Assembly (NCBI GenBank): GCA_022577435.1
Contig: JAKOON010000005.1
Coordinates: 15,532,724-15,596,723 of the forward strand
Length of the DNA: 64,000 bases
Direction of reading: 5' to 3'
DNA from: Embiotoca jacksoni
Taxonomy: Eukaryota; Chordata; Actinopteri; Embiotocidae
Positions within the stretch are counted from its first letter, which is position 1, and each line of letters opens with the position of its first letter. Of the stretch, positions 37,067 through 49,584 are shown piece by piece. A program made the position numbers and the translations under genes. A model generated the notes under the pieces. The model ran no database searches. It was not told where the DNA came from and worked only from the letters and a program-made list of their open reading frames with translations.

Positions 37067-39158
37067 CTGACAAGAGGGCAAATCATCAACACAGGCCTGA
37101 TAAGCATTACAGCCAGATGACAGCGTACAGAAGTGTATTAGCAACAGTGTGACATATCACATTACCACTGTGAATACAATAAAGGGGATACTAAACACTA
37201 TGGCAGCTTCAATGAACATCTCTTTCTTCCTTCTTCTTCTTCCAGGCTATTATGCCCCATTTGCTGGAGCTAATTTTCTGCACATAACTGACACCTTTGA
37301 CAACATGAATATATAGTATACATACATTAAACAGATAGTGTAGATATGCATTTCATTTAAGTCATTTGTATTGTCCTGAGAACCTTGTTGCCTCACTGTA
37401 GGATAGATTAAATAATGCATTAGATATAATATATGTTATAAGTGTAAGGGGACACTGTGCTCAAAGAAGATGCAACATGTTGTCAGTTTACATGGATGAC
37501 ACTGTTTTTATTATACATGTGCCAAAAATACAAGAAAACACAAGTTCCTCAACATGATGACCACAAAAAGGTTATGCACAGAAGTGAAATAAGTTTATAT
37601 GACTTGCTCTATCACTACCTTTGAATGTACTTACTTTGATTGGAGCTTTTATGACAGACTTGGGAGGCTGATTTCTAACATGCAGACAGTGGAAAATCCA
37701 TTTCCCTTAATTGTTTTACCACTTGTATTAAAGGCAGTGCCATGTGTAACAGGAGCCTTCAGATACTGGGACAGGTCTTGAACCTGATAACTTGTACATG
37801 TTTTATAGCTGTTACATTATAAATTATTTCCACAGACTGAGGCCTTGAGGGATCATATTCTCTCAGCTTCAGTTACTGGTAACATCTTTTAATGATATTA
37901 ACAAATTTGCGGCTCTAGTGTTTCAGCTTTATCTCGGAAATCTTAAACGGCTCCATGGTAAATACTTGGTTATGATATTATCAGGCACAGCCCATTGTGT
38001 GCTGGGTGGATCATATGGCTATTAAAAGTGGGCCAGCAGTGGTAATAACTAAGCTCATAAAGGCCTGTGTTGCTGCCTAACAGCCTGTCTGCATTTCCTG
38101 TTACAACAGTGAGATATTGGCTGGAAAAACAGCAGAGAACAGACATTTTAATGGCTGCAAAAGCGGCTCTTTATGGTTTATTTTTCATGGCGCTACGGTG
38201 CTTTGTTAAACCTCTCATTAACCTTGTTTTTAACTTCCTCTGCCATATTTGATACAGTATTGTGTTTCTGCTCAGCTTCAATATTGCAATACCTAATGAG
38301 GCCCTCAAAAAGTCTCCAAATGTCCACATCAATTTTAAGGTTCACACTCCTTTTGTAAAGTTCAGTTAACCCCACACCATTTGTACCTATGGATTCCTTT
38401 GGCAAATTGAGTCCATTTGTTATTGGTTGTGTATTTACCTTGCCACGTCTTCTCATTAGTTCTATGTGGGTTATTATGTTTCCAGAACAGTTGCCAATAA
38501 ATAGTGGTGTTACTGTTTACAGGGTAAACAGTACAATATAACATGACATTATTCAGACATATGATTAGAAAACAGGCTGTTGAGCTTGCATTATAGCTTC
38601 TTTTTTTTTTTTTTTTGCACAATAAAATCCCATTGGCATTATCAAAAATAATACCTTGCATCCAAAAAAGTATTGATGTGATGCAACACAGGAATATTTT
38701 AAGTTTGCGTTCTACAATTCCTTCTATTTAGTCATACATGCTATGTTTAAGTTAACATGGCATTATAATATAGAAAAATACAGAATTAGTTAATTCTCAT
38801 CTATTTTCCGTCTGATATAGATGAAAATGTGCATGAAATAATAAGCTGCCAGATATCATCCTAAGCCACAAAGCCGCTCCCTACCTCTGTGGCCACACAA
38901 GACATGACAACTTTTAATCTCAGCATGGAACTATGCCAAAGCCCATTTTATCCCAAAGACAGGGAGAGGGATTTGCTTCCACTAATGGAGTTCAAAGATT
39001 GAAGCATGTCAGATAAGGAGTCATGGGAAGTGAGTGACAGCGCTGGGTATGAAGTGAGGAAGGGTTTGAGGATAGCTGTGTGAGTACCCATGTGTTGTTT
39101 AAAAGGGTTTTTGCTCCATCACTCATCAGCCACTGTCACTCTTTTTTTTTTGCAACAG
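37067..39158. other. Non-coding stretch, nothing recognised
   Basis: A+T-rich. A pyrimidine tract near 37226-37244 (TTTCTTCCTTCTTCTTCTTCCAG) is a textbook acceptor, but the following sequence stops within about 20 codons. A T-run lies near 38600. Frames at 38193-38456 and 38362-38661 (minus) overlap and are unremarkable. Confidence 0.5.
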
Positions 39159-39319
39159 TTCTGACTTTTAATAGACAAACCGAAGAGGATGAGGAAATGT
39201 TGCACCAAAGCTTCTCCGAATCAGAGTTAGCGGGGCACAGGCAGCATCAGACCAGACAGCTATTTATGGGAGATGACAGTTTGCAAATATCTCAATCTGG
39301 GGAAAGGCACTCGGGGTGA
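39159..39319 (+). CDS. Candidate terminal coding exon, unidentified
   Basis: A very good acceptor (CACTCTTTTTTTTTTGCAACAG, ending at 39158) precedes a frame open to TGA at 39317-39319. It encodes about 53 residues rich in Gln, Glu and Ser: LTFNRQTEEDEEMLHQSF, then SESELAGHRQHQTRQLF and MGDDSLQISQSGERHSG. The acidic, low-hydrophobicity composition suits a disordered C-terminal tail. No family was recognised, no upstream exon was found on the + strand within reach, and no AATAAA lies just downstream. The high local complexity could equally be a non-coding element with a chance splice site. Confidence 0.27.
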
Positions 39320-39729
39320 CAATGAGGAGTGCCATGAAATTGGAGGAGTCAGCAGCCAGCATTTATTTCATCAGGCTTTTTCCAATGAGGTGCAATTGCC
39401 TGACAGCATGAGGTTATTGGTGGATATGTCATAACACCCACAGACCCATTCTGCATAGATATGTTTTTCTAACAATAAGATAAAAGAATCGCATGAAAAT
39501 AAGCTTTTACTTATTGTAGTAATGCCATACAATAATATGATTAACTGCTTTGTTCCGTAACATGTAGCTAGTGTCAAGAATTGCAATCTGAAAGTTACTA
39601 ATTACCTTACAATGTCAAATCCTTATAATGCTGCTTTATTTGGACAATTTCAGGGTTAACTTAGCTACTCTCTTACTGTACCTGATGAAGGGTTGATATC
39701 AGTTTTTTCTCTCATTTGTCGGTTGACAG
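39320..39729. other. Non-coding stretch, nothing recognised
   Basis: Unique A+T-rich sequence. The minus-strand frame at 39371-39586 has no supporting signal. Confidence 0.5.
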
Positions 39730-39960
39730 CATAGACTATATATAAAAATGGACATAGCTTTTGGGTCTCCCATTCAGTCAATACATTTTTTCCACGTGTC
39801 ATTATGGGGTCATTCGATAAAGTCACTCTTTCGGATTATTGTTGTTGTGGCTCATCCGAAATACATTCCATTTGTAATTTGATATTAGGCATTTTTGGGG
39901 GCGTGTCACAAGCCATCGGGTAATGTCACTGTTGGTTGTTGATAGTTTGGTGTGCTGCAT
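39730..39960 (+). repeat. Fragment of a fish interspersed repeat
   Basis: CATAGACTATATATAAAAATGGACATAGC followed by GGGTCTCCCATTCAGTC matches the start of a short repeat that I remember as very common in teleosts (CATAGACTGTATATAAA...). The 3' side fades into unique sequence, so the right boundary is a guess. Class uncertain. Confidence 0.45.
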
Positions 39961-41679
39961 GTTAACTTGGTGCAGGCATAGGATGTGGCTTTCATTAGTA
40001 TGTTGCGCTTTTATTGTGAAGAAAATTAGTTGTTAATAGTAAACGTGTTTAAACTGTGGTCTGGTTGTATGTCAAAACATAGCGTATTATTTTCAGTTTC
40101 TGCGTGTGTACACAATATGGGGTGTATGGATGTGTTTAGATTTCTGCATTTCTAAACAATGTGATTTTGTCTGCAATGTGATTACTTTTTCAGGGTAATG
40201 AGTAGGGGTGCGTAATGAGTGATTGCTTACATTTTTGTAATACCTCTCTGTGTTAACAAAACAATTTAAGCAAATTTAAACTGCAAAGTCTGGTTTTCAA
40301 TTTATGTATGAAACTGAAATGTGGTAATTGGATGGTAAATTACAATGAAAACAAATGGCCTGATGTGACTGTACATTCCCACCAAACTGTACACCAAACT
40401 ATGAATTTAAAATTTGCTGTAACAACAACTGGGTTTATGATGACTACTGTGTGCTCAGCACACAACCACTCCCCAAATTCCACCGACCCCATTCAGTTCC
40501 CGTGATGCCTGAATCATTCCCACTTTCTGGATCAAAGTTGTGTCACAGCCAATGACTTCCATGAGGCACTGGATTAAAGGAGATGGGAAACCAGTTTGCC
40601 TGCAGGTATGTGCAGCTGAGTCTTACAGCTGTACAAACAATATTAAACAAACAGGGAAAGTATTTTCTAAAGGAAGCCAGTAATTCACCCAAAAATCAAG
40701 GGTAAGGAGAGGATGAAGACACAAAGACAAAATTGCCTGCAACTGAAAACCCACCCTGTGACCCAAATGACTTCCAACATGCACTCCTAGCTTTAAACAC
40801 AGCCATTTGGTGCTTTGGACTGTACTCAAGTGACTCTCTCAAAAGTAAATATGAACTAAAAGCCACCTTCAAAATGTAATTATGTTAAGTGCATGCATAT
40901 GTTGAATCACACGCCTATACTATGTGAATTGTCATTTCAGTCAACTCTGACCTTTAAACGAGGTCTGGAACCAACTGATTTCATCAGCAACAGCTGCATT
41001 TTTTTCATGACTTCTAAAACGCTTGCATTCCTAAGAGGCTCATATTTCTGTCCACTTGCACAAGTCCAGACCTTTCTCACCACTTTTAGTTTCAACTGGC
41101 GTTATGTTGACCTGGATTTTATTGAGCATGGCAGCATGTCTGAGGCACGCTGCATACACACGTTTAGACGTCTGATGTCATGGTGCACTATTGGAATTCA
41201 GGGTAGAAGACTTTCAGCTGTGATGACAAAAAGTATGGATAGCTCCACAAAAGGCAGCTTTAAGATCTGCACCTCCTCAGTGTCTGTGAATGTAACCTAT
41301 TAAATGTGACCCATCTGCATTTATAGACTGTATTCTCACAGGTCTGCGTTTCCAAGTCCTCTGATCAGTTTAGTAGAGGCCCTGGGAGTTCATTGCAAAG
41401 CAACTTAAGAAAATACGTGTAACCGGAAAATGTGATGAAGTTGTATGGACATGCTTGTTGGATATCATTTTTTCAAAATTTTTTGCCATGGAAAAATCAG
41501 CTAAAATATAAGCATTTTTGTTTTATTTTACTATTGTGATAGCAGGATTCAGATATTATGAAAGATATTTTTGAGTTAACCTTGCGTTGGTCTCAATTGT
41601 GTAACACACTGTTTGGTGGCTTCAATGTTGATAGTTGCTAAAATTATGAACAGTGAATAAATAACAGTTTTCATGTGAT
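39961..41679. other. Non-coding stretch, nothing recognised
   Basis: Contains a + strand frame of 136 codons (40893-41303) with no recognisable domain, splice context or codon bias, most likely chance. GTAATGAG occurs twice near 40195-40220. Confidence 0.5.
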
Positions 41680-42340
41680 GTCAAAAACGTACTGTGTTGC
41701 AGAGATACAGTGTTTACCAAAGTAAGCATCTCCCCAGCCTGTACGTCTTGTAATACCACTTTAGTGTCCAGTCAGTCAACATTAGCTTTGCTTTCCACCA
41801 CAGGAGACAGCTGCTCTTGGTGAGTGAAAGAAACATTTGGAGCTGAATTCGCAACGTTTCTTCCAGACTGGTAAGTAAACAGTCGTTAATGATATCATGC
41901 TGGTGTCATACATGTGATATCATTACTGAGTTAACTAAATAACCGAGCACTACTAATGCACTACTGATTCTGTGCTAACCTAGAAACCTTACCTTTGTTT
42001 TTGTTTTCAAAGCTATATTAATTACGAGTTTGCAAGTTGCGACAACTGTGTCTTCCTTTATTGATTCCAGCGTTACGTTGAAAAATATGTTTGTTTGATT
42101 CCAGAAATGAAAAGCACAGTGACACCATAACAAGTGAAAATGATGTGGCGGTTCATATGGATGTATACTAATCAAAACCTGTTTTTGAGCTTCACGTGTT
42201 TTCTATATGAAATCAAAAGTGTGCTTTTTAATCTCGTCACGTCAAATATGCAGTTTAAAGTGAGGTCAGACATGTGGCGCTGTACATGTTTTGCAGACAG
42301 GCAGAGTGGAGCTAACGTAAAACATACCATTTAGGAGGGG
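41680..42340 (+). repeat. Probable interspersed repeat remnant
   Basis: The succession CATTAGCTTTGCTTTCCACC, GAGACAGCTGCTCTTGGTGA, GTGAAAGAAACATTTGGAGC, GCAACGTTTCTTCCAGACTG, GGTAAGTAAACAGTCGTTAA and TGATATCATGCTGGTGTCAT resembles a repeat I have seen in several percomorph genomes. The GCTAACGT words near 42311 fit as well. I cannot fix the ends or name the class, and I found no inverted terminal repeats. Confidence 0.35.
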
Positions 42341-43737
42341 CTGTTTGTGAGGTGATACTTTTTAATTGCCTCAGACAAATTTGTTTTGAGTCAAGCGTCA
42401 AATTCAGAACATTAAAGTGGATTTCAGCGAATGAGCACGTAAAAGGCGTGTCCTTGGGGAGCACTGTGATGTGCTGGTAATGAGTGGAGGTAATGAAAGA
42501 CTTCACATAGACAGATGTATCCATTTAAAATAGTAATAACTACAGTTAAGATGGCAAAGTGCAAATTACGCACAACTTTCACTAAAGCACATGTTTATTC
42601 AGACTCTGCGGGGAACTGTCATTTTTACTGAGTCCCTGGGAAGTACAGGGAGCTCCTGACGACTCTCATTGCCCCTCAAACAAGGTCAAAACTGTGATAG
42701 AGCCAGCATGACTGAAGTGCTACTGGGTAGCGTACCTCTGAGACCGGGATAGGCTCTCTGCATTAAGCACTATGAGTCCACTGTTGTGTGTGGCGAAGGT
42801 GTACTCTTGAGGTATGAGATAAAATCTTTTTTGTAATTATTATTTTACGCATATCTCCTTTGTACATTAATTAATACAACTTTAACACCGACCGATCACA
42901 TGAATTTCGCCTCCAACACATTCCAACACTGGCCAGGTTCTGTGTAAAGATGTCACCAAGGAAGATGACAAGACAAAAGATATCCATCACAGAAAGTGAA
43001 CTTGCGTCCTAAACCATCATTTGCTATTCCCTGTGCAGACAAGAGCGTGTGTGACCTCGAAGGGATGCTTGTCCATCCATATGGATGGTGTATCTTCTGG
43101 CAGACAACGTAAATGACACTTTATGGAGCTGTGTCGCTCATTGGCCTGCTGGTGTGCCGGTGTGTAGGCTACGCTCAAACCCTTCACCTCTTGTCTGTTG
43201 CTTCAGATCGGGCCTGCCAGTGAATCACTAAAGGTCAATAGACTCAAATGACAGAGCTGAACAGTTTGTCATTCTGCGCTGATGGAGAGCGGACAACAAG
43301 TTAAAGGCAAGACTGTTGTTCGACAGCAACCCGCTCCTTACCTGAGCAATCATTTGTGCCATTTAATTCCCCCGGCACTGTGTCACAGAGATGCCTCCAA
43401 GACAGCTGTGTGGTTTGTAAGGCCTTTGTTGTGGAGTCACATGAAGTGATGGATGGTGCACTATTGAATGAAGATCAAGCTCTTCCTGCGCATGAGAAGG
43501 TGTCTGCACTATGTGTGTTTGTGCACTCAGCAGTGCTGCCTCCTCCTTGTCTCCTCCTGGGGGTTCCAGCCATTTATCCTGATTTAGTGTGGAGTGGTAA
43601 CATCAGTGCTTCCCCTTTGTTTTGGACAGAGATTGATATTCAGCCTCTTAAATCTTTAGTAGCTTTTGCTACAAATCTGTGGTGTAAAACTCTGAAGAAT
43701 GGTGTTTGTTTAAAACTTTGAAGAATTGAGTGGTGTT

Positions 43738-43741
<4 letters not shown>
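42341..43741. other. Non-coding stretch; one 121-codon frame
   Basis: The + strand frame at 43356-43721 is open for 121 codons (for example VSQRCLQDSCVVCKAF) but shows no domain I recognise and no flanking splice signals of quality. The rest is unique non-coding sequence. Confidence 0.5.
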
Positions 43742-43776
<35 letters not shown>

Positions 43777-43797
43777 GTGCGTGTGTGTGTGTATGTG
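43742..43797 (+). repeat. (TG)n microsatellite, 56 bp
   Basis: A TG run with GCGTG interruptions and a final TATG. The minus-strand frame over it is the repeat read as His-Thr. Confidence 0.95.
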
Positions 43798-43859
43798 AGG
43801 AGGGGAGTACATGAGCGTCTTTGTTTGTGAAAACTGTTCACAGTCAGCATGCACAGAGC

Positions 43860-44260
43860 TCGCCTGTGCCAAAGCGGTGCTTCCCACGCAGCTAATGGCG
43901 GGGATGTGGAAATGACTGGCTGGCCGTGGCGGCGGAGGCAGGGGATGTGTTAATTGAAAGTTAGGATCACTTTGTGGCCATTACAAGGAAACCTGAGACA
44001 TGTTAACGCAACAGAGTTAGGCAGCACCTGCTGTCGCTAGCTAATTGTGTTGGGTTTGGTCATGTCTGTCAAGAGCAGGTTCCCATCACACTCTGCCTCC
44101 AGTTACAGCTGTATTACTGCCAGAGTTGACATTACAGCAGCAGCCGCAGGGGAGCCGGAGCCAACCTGCGACCTCACTGCCGTGGCTCTGGCTGATGGAT
44201 CCTCAAAAGCCAATATAAATCTCAGCTATGTCATTATTTGGCCATGTGGAGGCTTTCTCT
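43860..44260. promoter_or_regulatory. Higher-complexity block, possible conserved element
   Basis: G+C-richer than its flanks, with GCAGCTAATGGCGGGGATGT, GTGGCGGCGGAGGCAGGGGA, TGTTAATTGAAAGTTAGG and GTCGCTAGCTAATTGTG. The alternation of GC-rich words with TAAT/ATTA cores is common in enhancers of developmental genes. A frame at 44047-44262 is open but unremarkable. Inference from composition only. Confidence 0.25.
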
Positions 44261-44990
44261 GATTTTAATTGCATTTTATTCATCTTTATTTGCTAGTGGT
44301 TAAATTTAATCAACATCATGTGAGTAGTATAGTCATAACGTTGCTTTTTTTTATGACAATATTATTTTTTTTATTTTTTTTATTAATGATCATTTAAATA
44401 CATGGTTTTCCTCTCATATTGTTGTATTAACTGACTGAGAGAGCCTCGGGATGGAAAAAAAAAAAGATGAGCCATGTCTTTCCAATTCATCCTCACTTAC
44501 ATATGCATCAGTCACAAACCAGGGTGCTGTGCAGATGACTCGCTGAGGAGGCATACTGTGCTTTTGAGGACCTGCTAGGGGCAGCAATGTATAATCTGAT
44601 TTAGACTAGAGCAACCTCCTATTTATTTTTAATTGTCCCACTTTAGCATTTAAGAGCTATTGATCCCCGGAAAAGCATTAAGTGACAGAATCACTATTAC
44701 TGTTAGTGCTCCCTGCTTGGGGAAGGCACATCAAAGGACATTTTAATGTCACTGACTTTCTGAGGGAATTTGAAGCCTGGTTTTGAACAGGCCAGCCTAT
44801 GAACGGAAAGGACACATGGTTGACAAATGCAGAAACAAATGTGAGGGCAATCTGCAGCTAATCAAAGAATAGGTAGGAATCGATTTTTCTGGGTGAATGT
44901 TTGGAGTGCAAGGATTTCATAAAACAACAACATTTAAAAGTCATGTTGGGTGATTGTTAAATCTCAAACATTCTCCATCTCACTTTGCAT
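44261..44990. other. Non-coding stretch, nothing recognised
   Basis: A+T-rich, with T-runs near 44350-44385 and an A-run near 44457. No coding region or known repeat was seen up to the GATA tract. Confidence 0.5.
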
Positions 44991-45140
<150 letters not shown>

Positions 45141-45299
45141 TTTATAGATATGTAGATAGAAAGATAGATGTCTGAACAATCTTCTTACATTGACTCCACT
45201 CACAAAATATATCCCTTTCAAGTGAGACCTCCCCCCTCCTCTGCCACCATCCCCAGATGTTTTGATTAGCAGCAACTCGTATGCTGGTCAGATCTGGGG

Positions 45300-45600
45300 A
45301 TTAATGATGGATAATTTGCCTAAGGTTGGCATAGCACACCGCCACGCTGCCAGCCTTTGGATGCCATATGGGTAGAAGCAGCTGTTTTCATTACTCTCCC
45401 TTGCCCAGATGTGTCAAACAGGATGCCGACTTCAATCCGCAGTCTTGCTGGCACTTGGTGGGGGGTGCTTTCTACTAGCTTGGCAGCTAATTACTTTAAT
45501 GTAGCCGAGTACGGAGGCCCTGCATGTTTTTTAAAGGCCTTTTACAAACAGCTGAATGCCAGCTGTCACCTCTGTGCACAATGAGGGAAGATGGATAGGT
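45300..45600. promoter_or_regulatory. Higher-complexity block with homeodomain-type cores
   Basis: A balanced-composition block just after the GATA/GACA tract. It contains ATTAATGATGGATAATTTG, TTGGCAGCTAATTACTTTAA and GTAGCCGAGTACGGAGGCC. CTAATTA is a classic paired/LIM-type homeodomain core. The + strand is open for 75 codons across it, without resemblance to a protein. The regulatory reading is inference. Confidence 0.25.
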
Positions 45601-48094
45601 AGACGCTGAGTGTGTGATGAGGTTGGCTGCGGGCACAGACCCAGCCTGGATCAGGGGCAGGGCAGCTCTGCTCGCGAACAATGGGAAGGTCATCCCAAAT
45701 ACATGCTGGCTGGCCACGTGGCCGCAGCACCGCAGTGATACCTCTCACTTTACTAAACTCTGCACTTTCAGGTGCGACCTTGCCCATGTCGCCCATGTCG
45801 CCGTGTTTGCCCTCTCTCCACCCAAAAAGCTTCTGCGTTCAAAGAAACGAATGTGAATGTAGTAATCTGAGCCGCGGAGGTACAGTGCCAAGTCACAGCA
45901 AAGACCACACACAGGATAAGTTGGCACAGGAGCAGAGAAAGGCAAGTGAAAACAGAAAGGAGGATGCTGCCAGAATGTCAGCTGGGTCTTTACATGAGAT
46001 TGCACACACCATGGAACATGTGTTCAGTGTGTCCCATTTCCTGCTGAGCAGCTCTGTTTTATTGTTCAGTGATAAATCCCGAGATTTGTCACAACTGCCA
46101 CATTTTTCATTGTTCAGACTTCTACGCCACTGCTGTCTTCAAACTGTGTACAATGTGCTTTAAAAGTGATTGACACCAGTCAGATAAAACCTTCCTTTCA
46201 TTCTGGGACATTGACACATGTCAAACGGCCTGAATAATACAAATAATAGCTCTGTGCTCTCAGTCAGTTTCATCATTACAGCAGCTCAGGGCATCAATAA
46301 GTTTTCATTATGTTGAGATGCCACGTCTATATTATGACTTAAACAGTGCCCAGCAGCTAGAGTTGAGTGCTGACATCATGAAAGGGTCAACAGCGCCTGT
46401 CTCTGGCTTTGATATTTCCATCAATAAGACTTCATGTTTCCACACCTGTATGTCCTCTCTCCTGTAATGATCAACAAGGGGTTGCCATCAGTCAATAGAG
46501 TATTATAGTTTCTTCCCAGGGCAAGAGATGATGAAAGCATTGTCTTCATCCTGCGCCTCCAGTCATCAAGGTGCTGTAACACGTCCAATGACCCCACGTT
46601 TTAAAATGTATTTATGTTTTTTTCTCCTTTTAGTTCACCAGCGAAAGGTTGAATTCAAACATGTGGAATTTGTGGCAGAGCTCGTGTTATTGACAGGCCT
46701 AAGAACATGAGCGATGTGGGGATAGCAACAGCAGTAGCGCTTCCTTGGAGCTTGATCCAACAAAGTCACAAGGGTGTTGTTTTGTTGTTCTTGTTTTTGT
46801 TAAGTATTGATCTTAATGTTGCGCTTCATGTTTGGCTTCCATCGGGGAAAAGATGAGTAAAGAAAGCATTTAGTAAATCAAAAGATCTTCTTTTAAGCAT
46901 GGGTGTTGCAGTGCTTTCTTCTCCTCTTCCCTTTCTTTGTATTTTGAGTGTCATTTTGCTCAAATTATTGACAGGGCCTTAGGGAAGGTGATGCAGAACC
47001 TTTTTAAACTATTATTGTATATACAAGTGCTGCTTTATATCCTCAGTGTAGTTCATAATTCAAAGTGGTGTTTGTTCATCGTGGCTCCCTTCACACTTTA
47101 CCGTGTAGTTTGTACCCCCTTCACAGCCCTTTTATAGTCATGCTCACTTTTGGGCCTTAGCCTCTTCTCCCATAGGAGCCTATTATCCTTCTTAACATAT
47201 GCAAAAGCTTGCTGGATTGTGCATCATACTCACTTAGGGACTTGACACACTCGTGTTATGAGGCTCGTAGTTCTGTGCGGGCTGCTCAGCAATATTGTAG
47301 GGGTGCTTCTCATTTAGAAAGCTCTCCTCACTCTGAGGGCTTTCACAAAGAAAGTCATTATAAGTTTCGAGCGAACATGAAGGGTCATACATCAGAGAGA
47401 GGATATTATTACGTCCTGGTATGAGTTTGAGCATCCTGGAAAATCTACAGTTTAATGACAAGATGGAAGACTGGACATTAATTTCACTCGTATTCAGTGT
47501 TTATCCATTTTTGTTAGTTCAAAGATATCAGCTATAGCCTTGCATTCTTTCTTCCTTATGTTGAGAAGGCATTTTTGGTATTTTATTCACCTACAGACCA
47601 TAGCATTCTTTTTAAAGCAGCAAAATGCTGTAAATATTTTTTAATTAGATTCGAGGACACAGAAAAACAGTGCGTTTTTCTCATCATCACGTCTGTTCCG
47701 ACAGCATACATTCAATAGAGATGGGGGCACCTCAGCAACGCTTTGATTTCAGCTATGAAATTTTAATTTGAAAAAAGAAAGGAGGGAACATATTGCTCTC
47801 ATTCAAATCTAACTTTGTTCCCTCAAACTGGAAGATTGGATTTTCTTAATTAAATTATCCCCCTTGTTCACATACTCAAGGGGGCCATTGGCTCAAGGCA
47901 GTGAGAAAAATGTGTCTGGGTTTTTGGATGCGCGGCTGGCATAATGCTGGTTTGTGAAGAGAATGAAATGTTTTGTTCTGGTTGGACTCCTTTTTTCCAT
48001 TCCATTTGGACTCCTTTTTTCTAACTGGCCGTCCCTGCTTTCTTCTGTGCTCCTCTGTGTTGTGCCAGCATCAGCCCTGAGCCTCTCACCGAGA
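45601..48094. other. Non-coding stretch, including the longest non-repeat frame
   Basis: A 160-codon + strand frame (45681-46163) is the longest in the window that is not a simple repeat. It overlaps open frames on the other strand, has no domain and lies in G+C-richer sequence, so I treat it as chance. CCCATGTCG is tandemly duplicated near 45783. The segment 47760-47900 (TTCTTAATTAAATTATCCCC and flanks) has the texture of a conserved element. Confidence 0.5.
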
Positions 48095-48245
48095 GAACGC
48101 TTTGATGTGTCCCCACTGTGCCGCCGCCCCCCTGTGCCCTGATTGGTGGATAGCAGGCGGGGCTGGCGGGGCAATGTGGGAGTGGATGGGGGATGAAAGC
48201 GAGCGGGGCAGCGAGGGGGCACCTGCATACAGAGCCTTGACTGTG
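48095..48245 (+). promoter_or_regulatory. CCAAT/GC-box promoter-like block
   Basis: CTGATTGGTGG (an inverted CCAAT box, near 48139) is followed within 25 bp by GGCGGGGC and GGCGGGGC-type GC boxes (AGGCGGGGCTGGCGGGGC). Further G+C-rich sequence with several CpGs (AAAGCGAGCGGGGCAGCGAG) follows. CCAAT plus tandem GC boxes is the standard arrangement of TATA-less vertebrate promoters (NF-Y and Sp/KLF sites). No following exon with a good donor was identified, so direction is uncertain. Confidence 0.35.
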
Positions 48246-48298
48246 TGTCTGCTTCATCTTCAACTGCTTCCCTTGACCGTAGGCTGAACTCCTGTGTC

Positions 48299-48319
48299 AG
48301 CGACCATCACACGGTCGCT
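48299..48319. other. Perfect 7-bp hairpin
   Basis: AGCGACC and GGTCGCT are exact reverse complements around the 7-nt loop ATCACAC. It stands 60 bp beyond the promoter-like block and just before a CT tract. Function unknown. Confidence 0.5.
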
Positions 48320-48327
48320 ATGACCTC

Positions 48328-48361
48328 CCTCTCCCTTTCTCTCCCTCTCTCTCTCTCTCTC
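48328..48361 (+). repeat. (CT)n pyrimidine tract
   Basis: CT-rich run ending in CTCTCTCTCTCTCT, followed by further pyrimidine-rich sequence to about 48425. Confidence 0.9.
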
Positions 48362-48425
48362 AATTTATTTCCTTTCCCTCTCCTTCCATATCCTCCTCTT
48401 TTCTTTCCCTCCTTTTTGTCTGTCT

Positions 48426-48831
48426 CACTATAAATGTGTTATGAGAGAGTAGCAGATGACAGGTGAATCTTTCTGTGTGTGTGGAGTATAACGCAGAATA
48501 TGAAGCCAATGAAATTCCTTCTCTATTCAGGCTGATTTGCCAAAGCAGCAATGAATTCTCATTTCAGGAACCGTGGGGTGTAACTTAAATACATCAGTCT
48601 TGTGTTAATAATACTTACTGGAGACATTTTCAAATGTAAGCAAAATACAAAAATGCTTCACTAATGACTCAGTGTGAGGTGGATGAACAATATCCAACAA
48701 CATCTGTCTACTCCTAAGCTGCGCTCCTGATTCTCTGTTCTGTGGGAATTTGATTAACCATAAAACGGTGCATTATGTCATTCCTATTTATGCCATTTAG
48801 AGCTGCCAGAAGGTCAGTGCAAAAAGACCCT

Positions 48832-48865
<34 letters not shown>

Positions 48866-49560
48866 TTTTATTGATATATCTCAGCAATAAGAGTACTGTT
48901 TCAGCACAGCTGTATGCCAAGATGGGCCAGTGAGGAACAATGAATGTCTCTGTGCCATCATATTTCAGACTTTGCTGTATGTAGGAGAAAAGAGGTTTTA
49001 GTTCTTGGCTGAAATATGGTTAGCTCATGTTACTGACAAAATAGATTTACATATTGTTTTGCAACGTGTGTTCAAACCGTGTCGGTGAAAGTTACAATTT
49101 TTTGTAAGACCTATGTCGTGGTTAAAATCAGATTTCTTCATATGGTGTGCATTTTTTTTTCATCAAGGTGGAATCTGTGTTTGAGAAACACTGGCTTCGG
49201 TCTTCCTGTTGTAATATGAACGTGACATGGTTCCCTTTTTACTCTGTTTTGTGCATAAAATGTTAAAAACACTCCGCTTTTATTTGCAGTATCACCTTTG
49301 ACCTAAAAGATAAATCTTAAAACAATGTTCACCTCAGTAACAGCGGTGATGATTGACATTAGGCCTGTGTGTGCATGTAGGGTGTGTAATTTTGTGCGTG
49401 TTGTTCCAAGGGGGGAAAGGTGTTGATGTCTCTCCATTCACAGGCCCAGCTGTGACCCTCTTCTCTTGTGCTGCAGATGTGCAGTCATGGCTCCACTCTT
49501 AGGGAACACTATATGATTAAGATCTGTCTGATTTTTAGAGCCGTTTGGTGAACAGAGATC
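48426..49560. other. Non-coding stretch with poly(T)29
   Basis: Contains an uninterrupted T29 at 48834-48862, possibly the reverse of a retroposon tail, although no recognisable body lies downstream. Otherwise unique A+T-rich DNA. Confidence 0.55.
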
Positions 49561-49584
49561 TTAGCTGACCCTTTGTAAATGCAG

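Noticed and set aside
37226..37248. Textbook polypyrimidine acceptor (TTTCTTCCTTCTTCTTCTTCCAG)
   Set aside because: No useful open frame or donor follows, so there is no exon to support.
43356..43721. 121-codon + strand frame
   Set aside because: No family resemblance and no good flanking splice sites.
45681..46163. 160-codon + strand frame in G+C-richer sequence
   Set aside because: It has no recognisable domain and overlaps frames on the other strand. Locally raised G+C lowers stop frequency, so chance is the better explanation.
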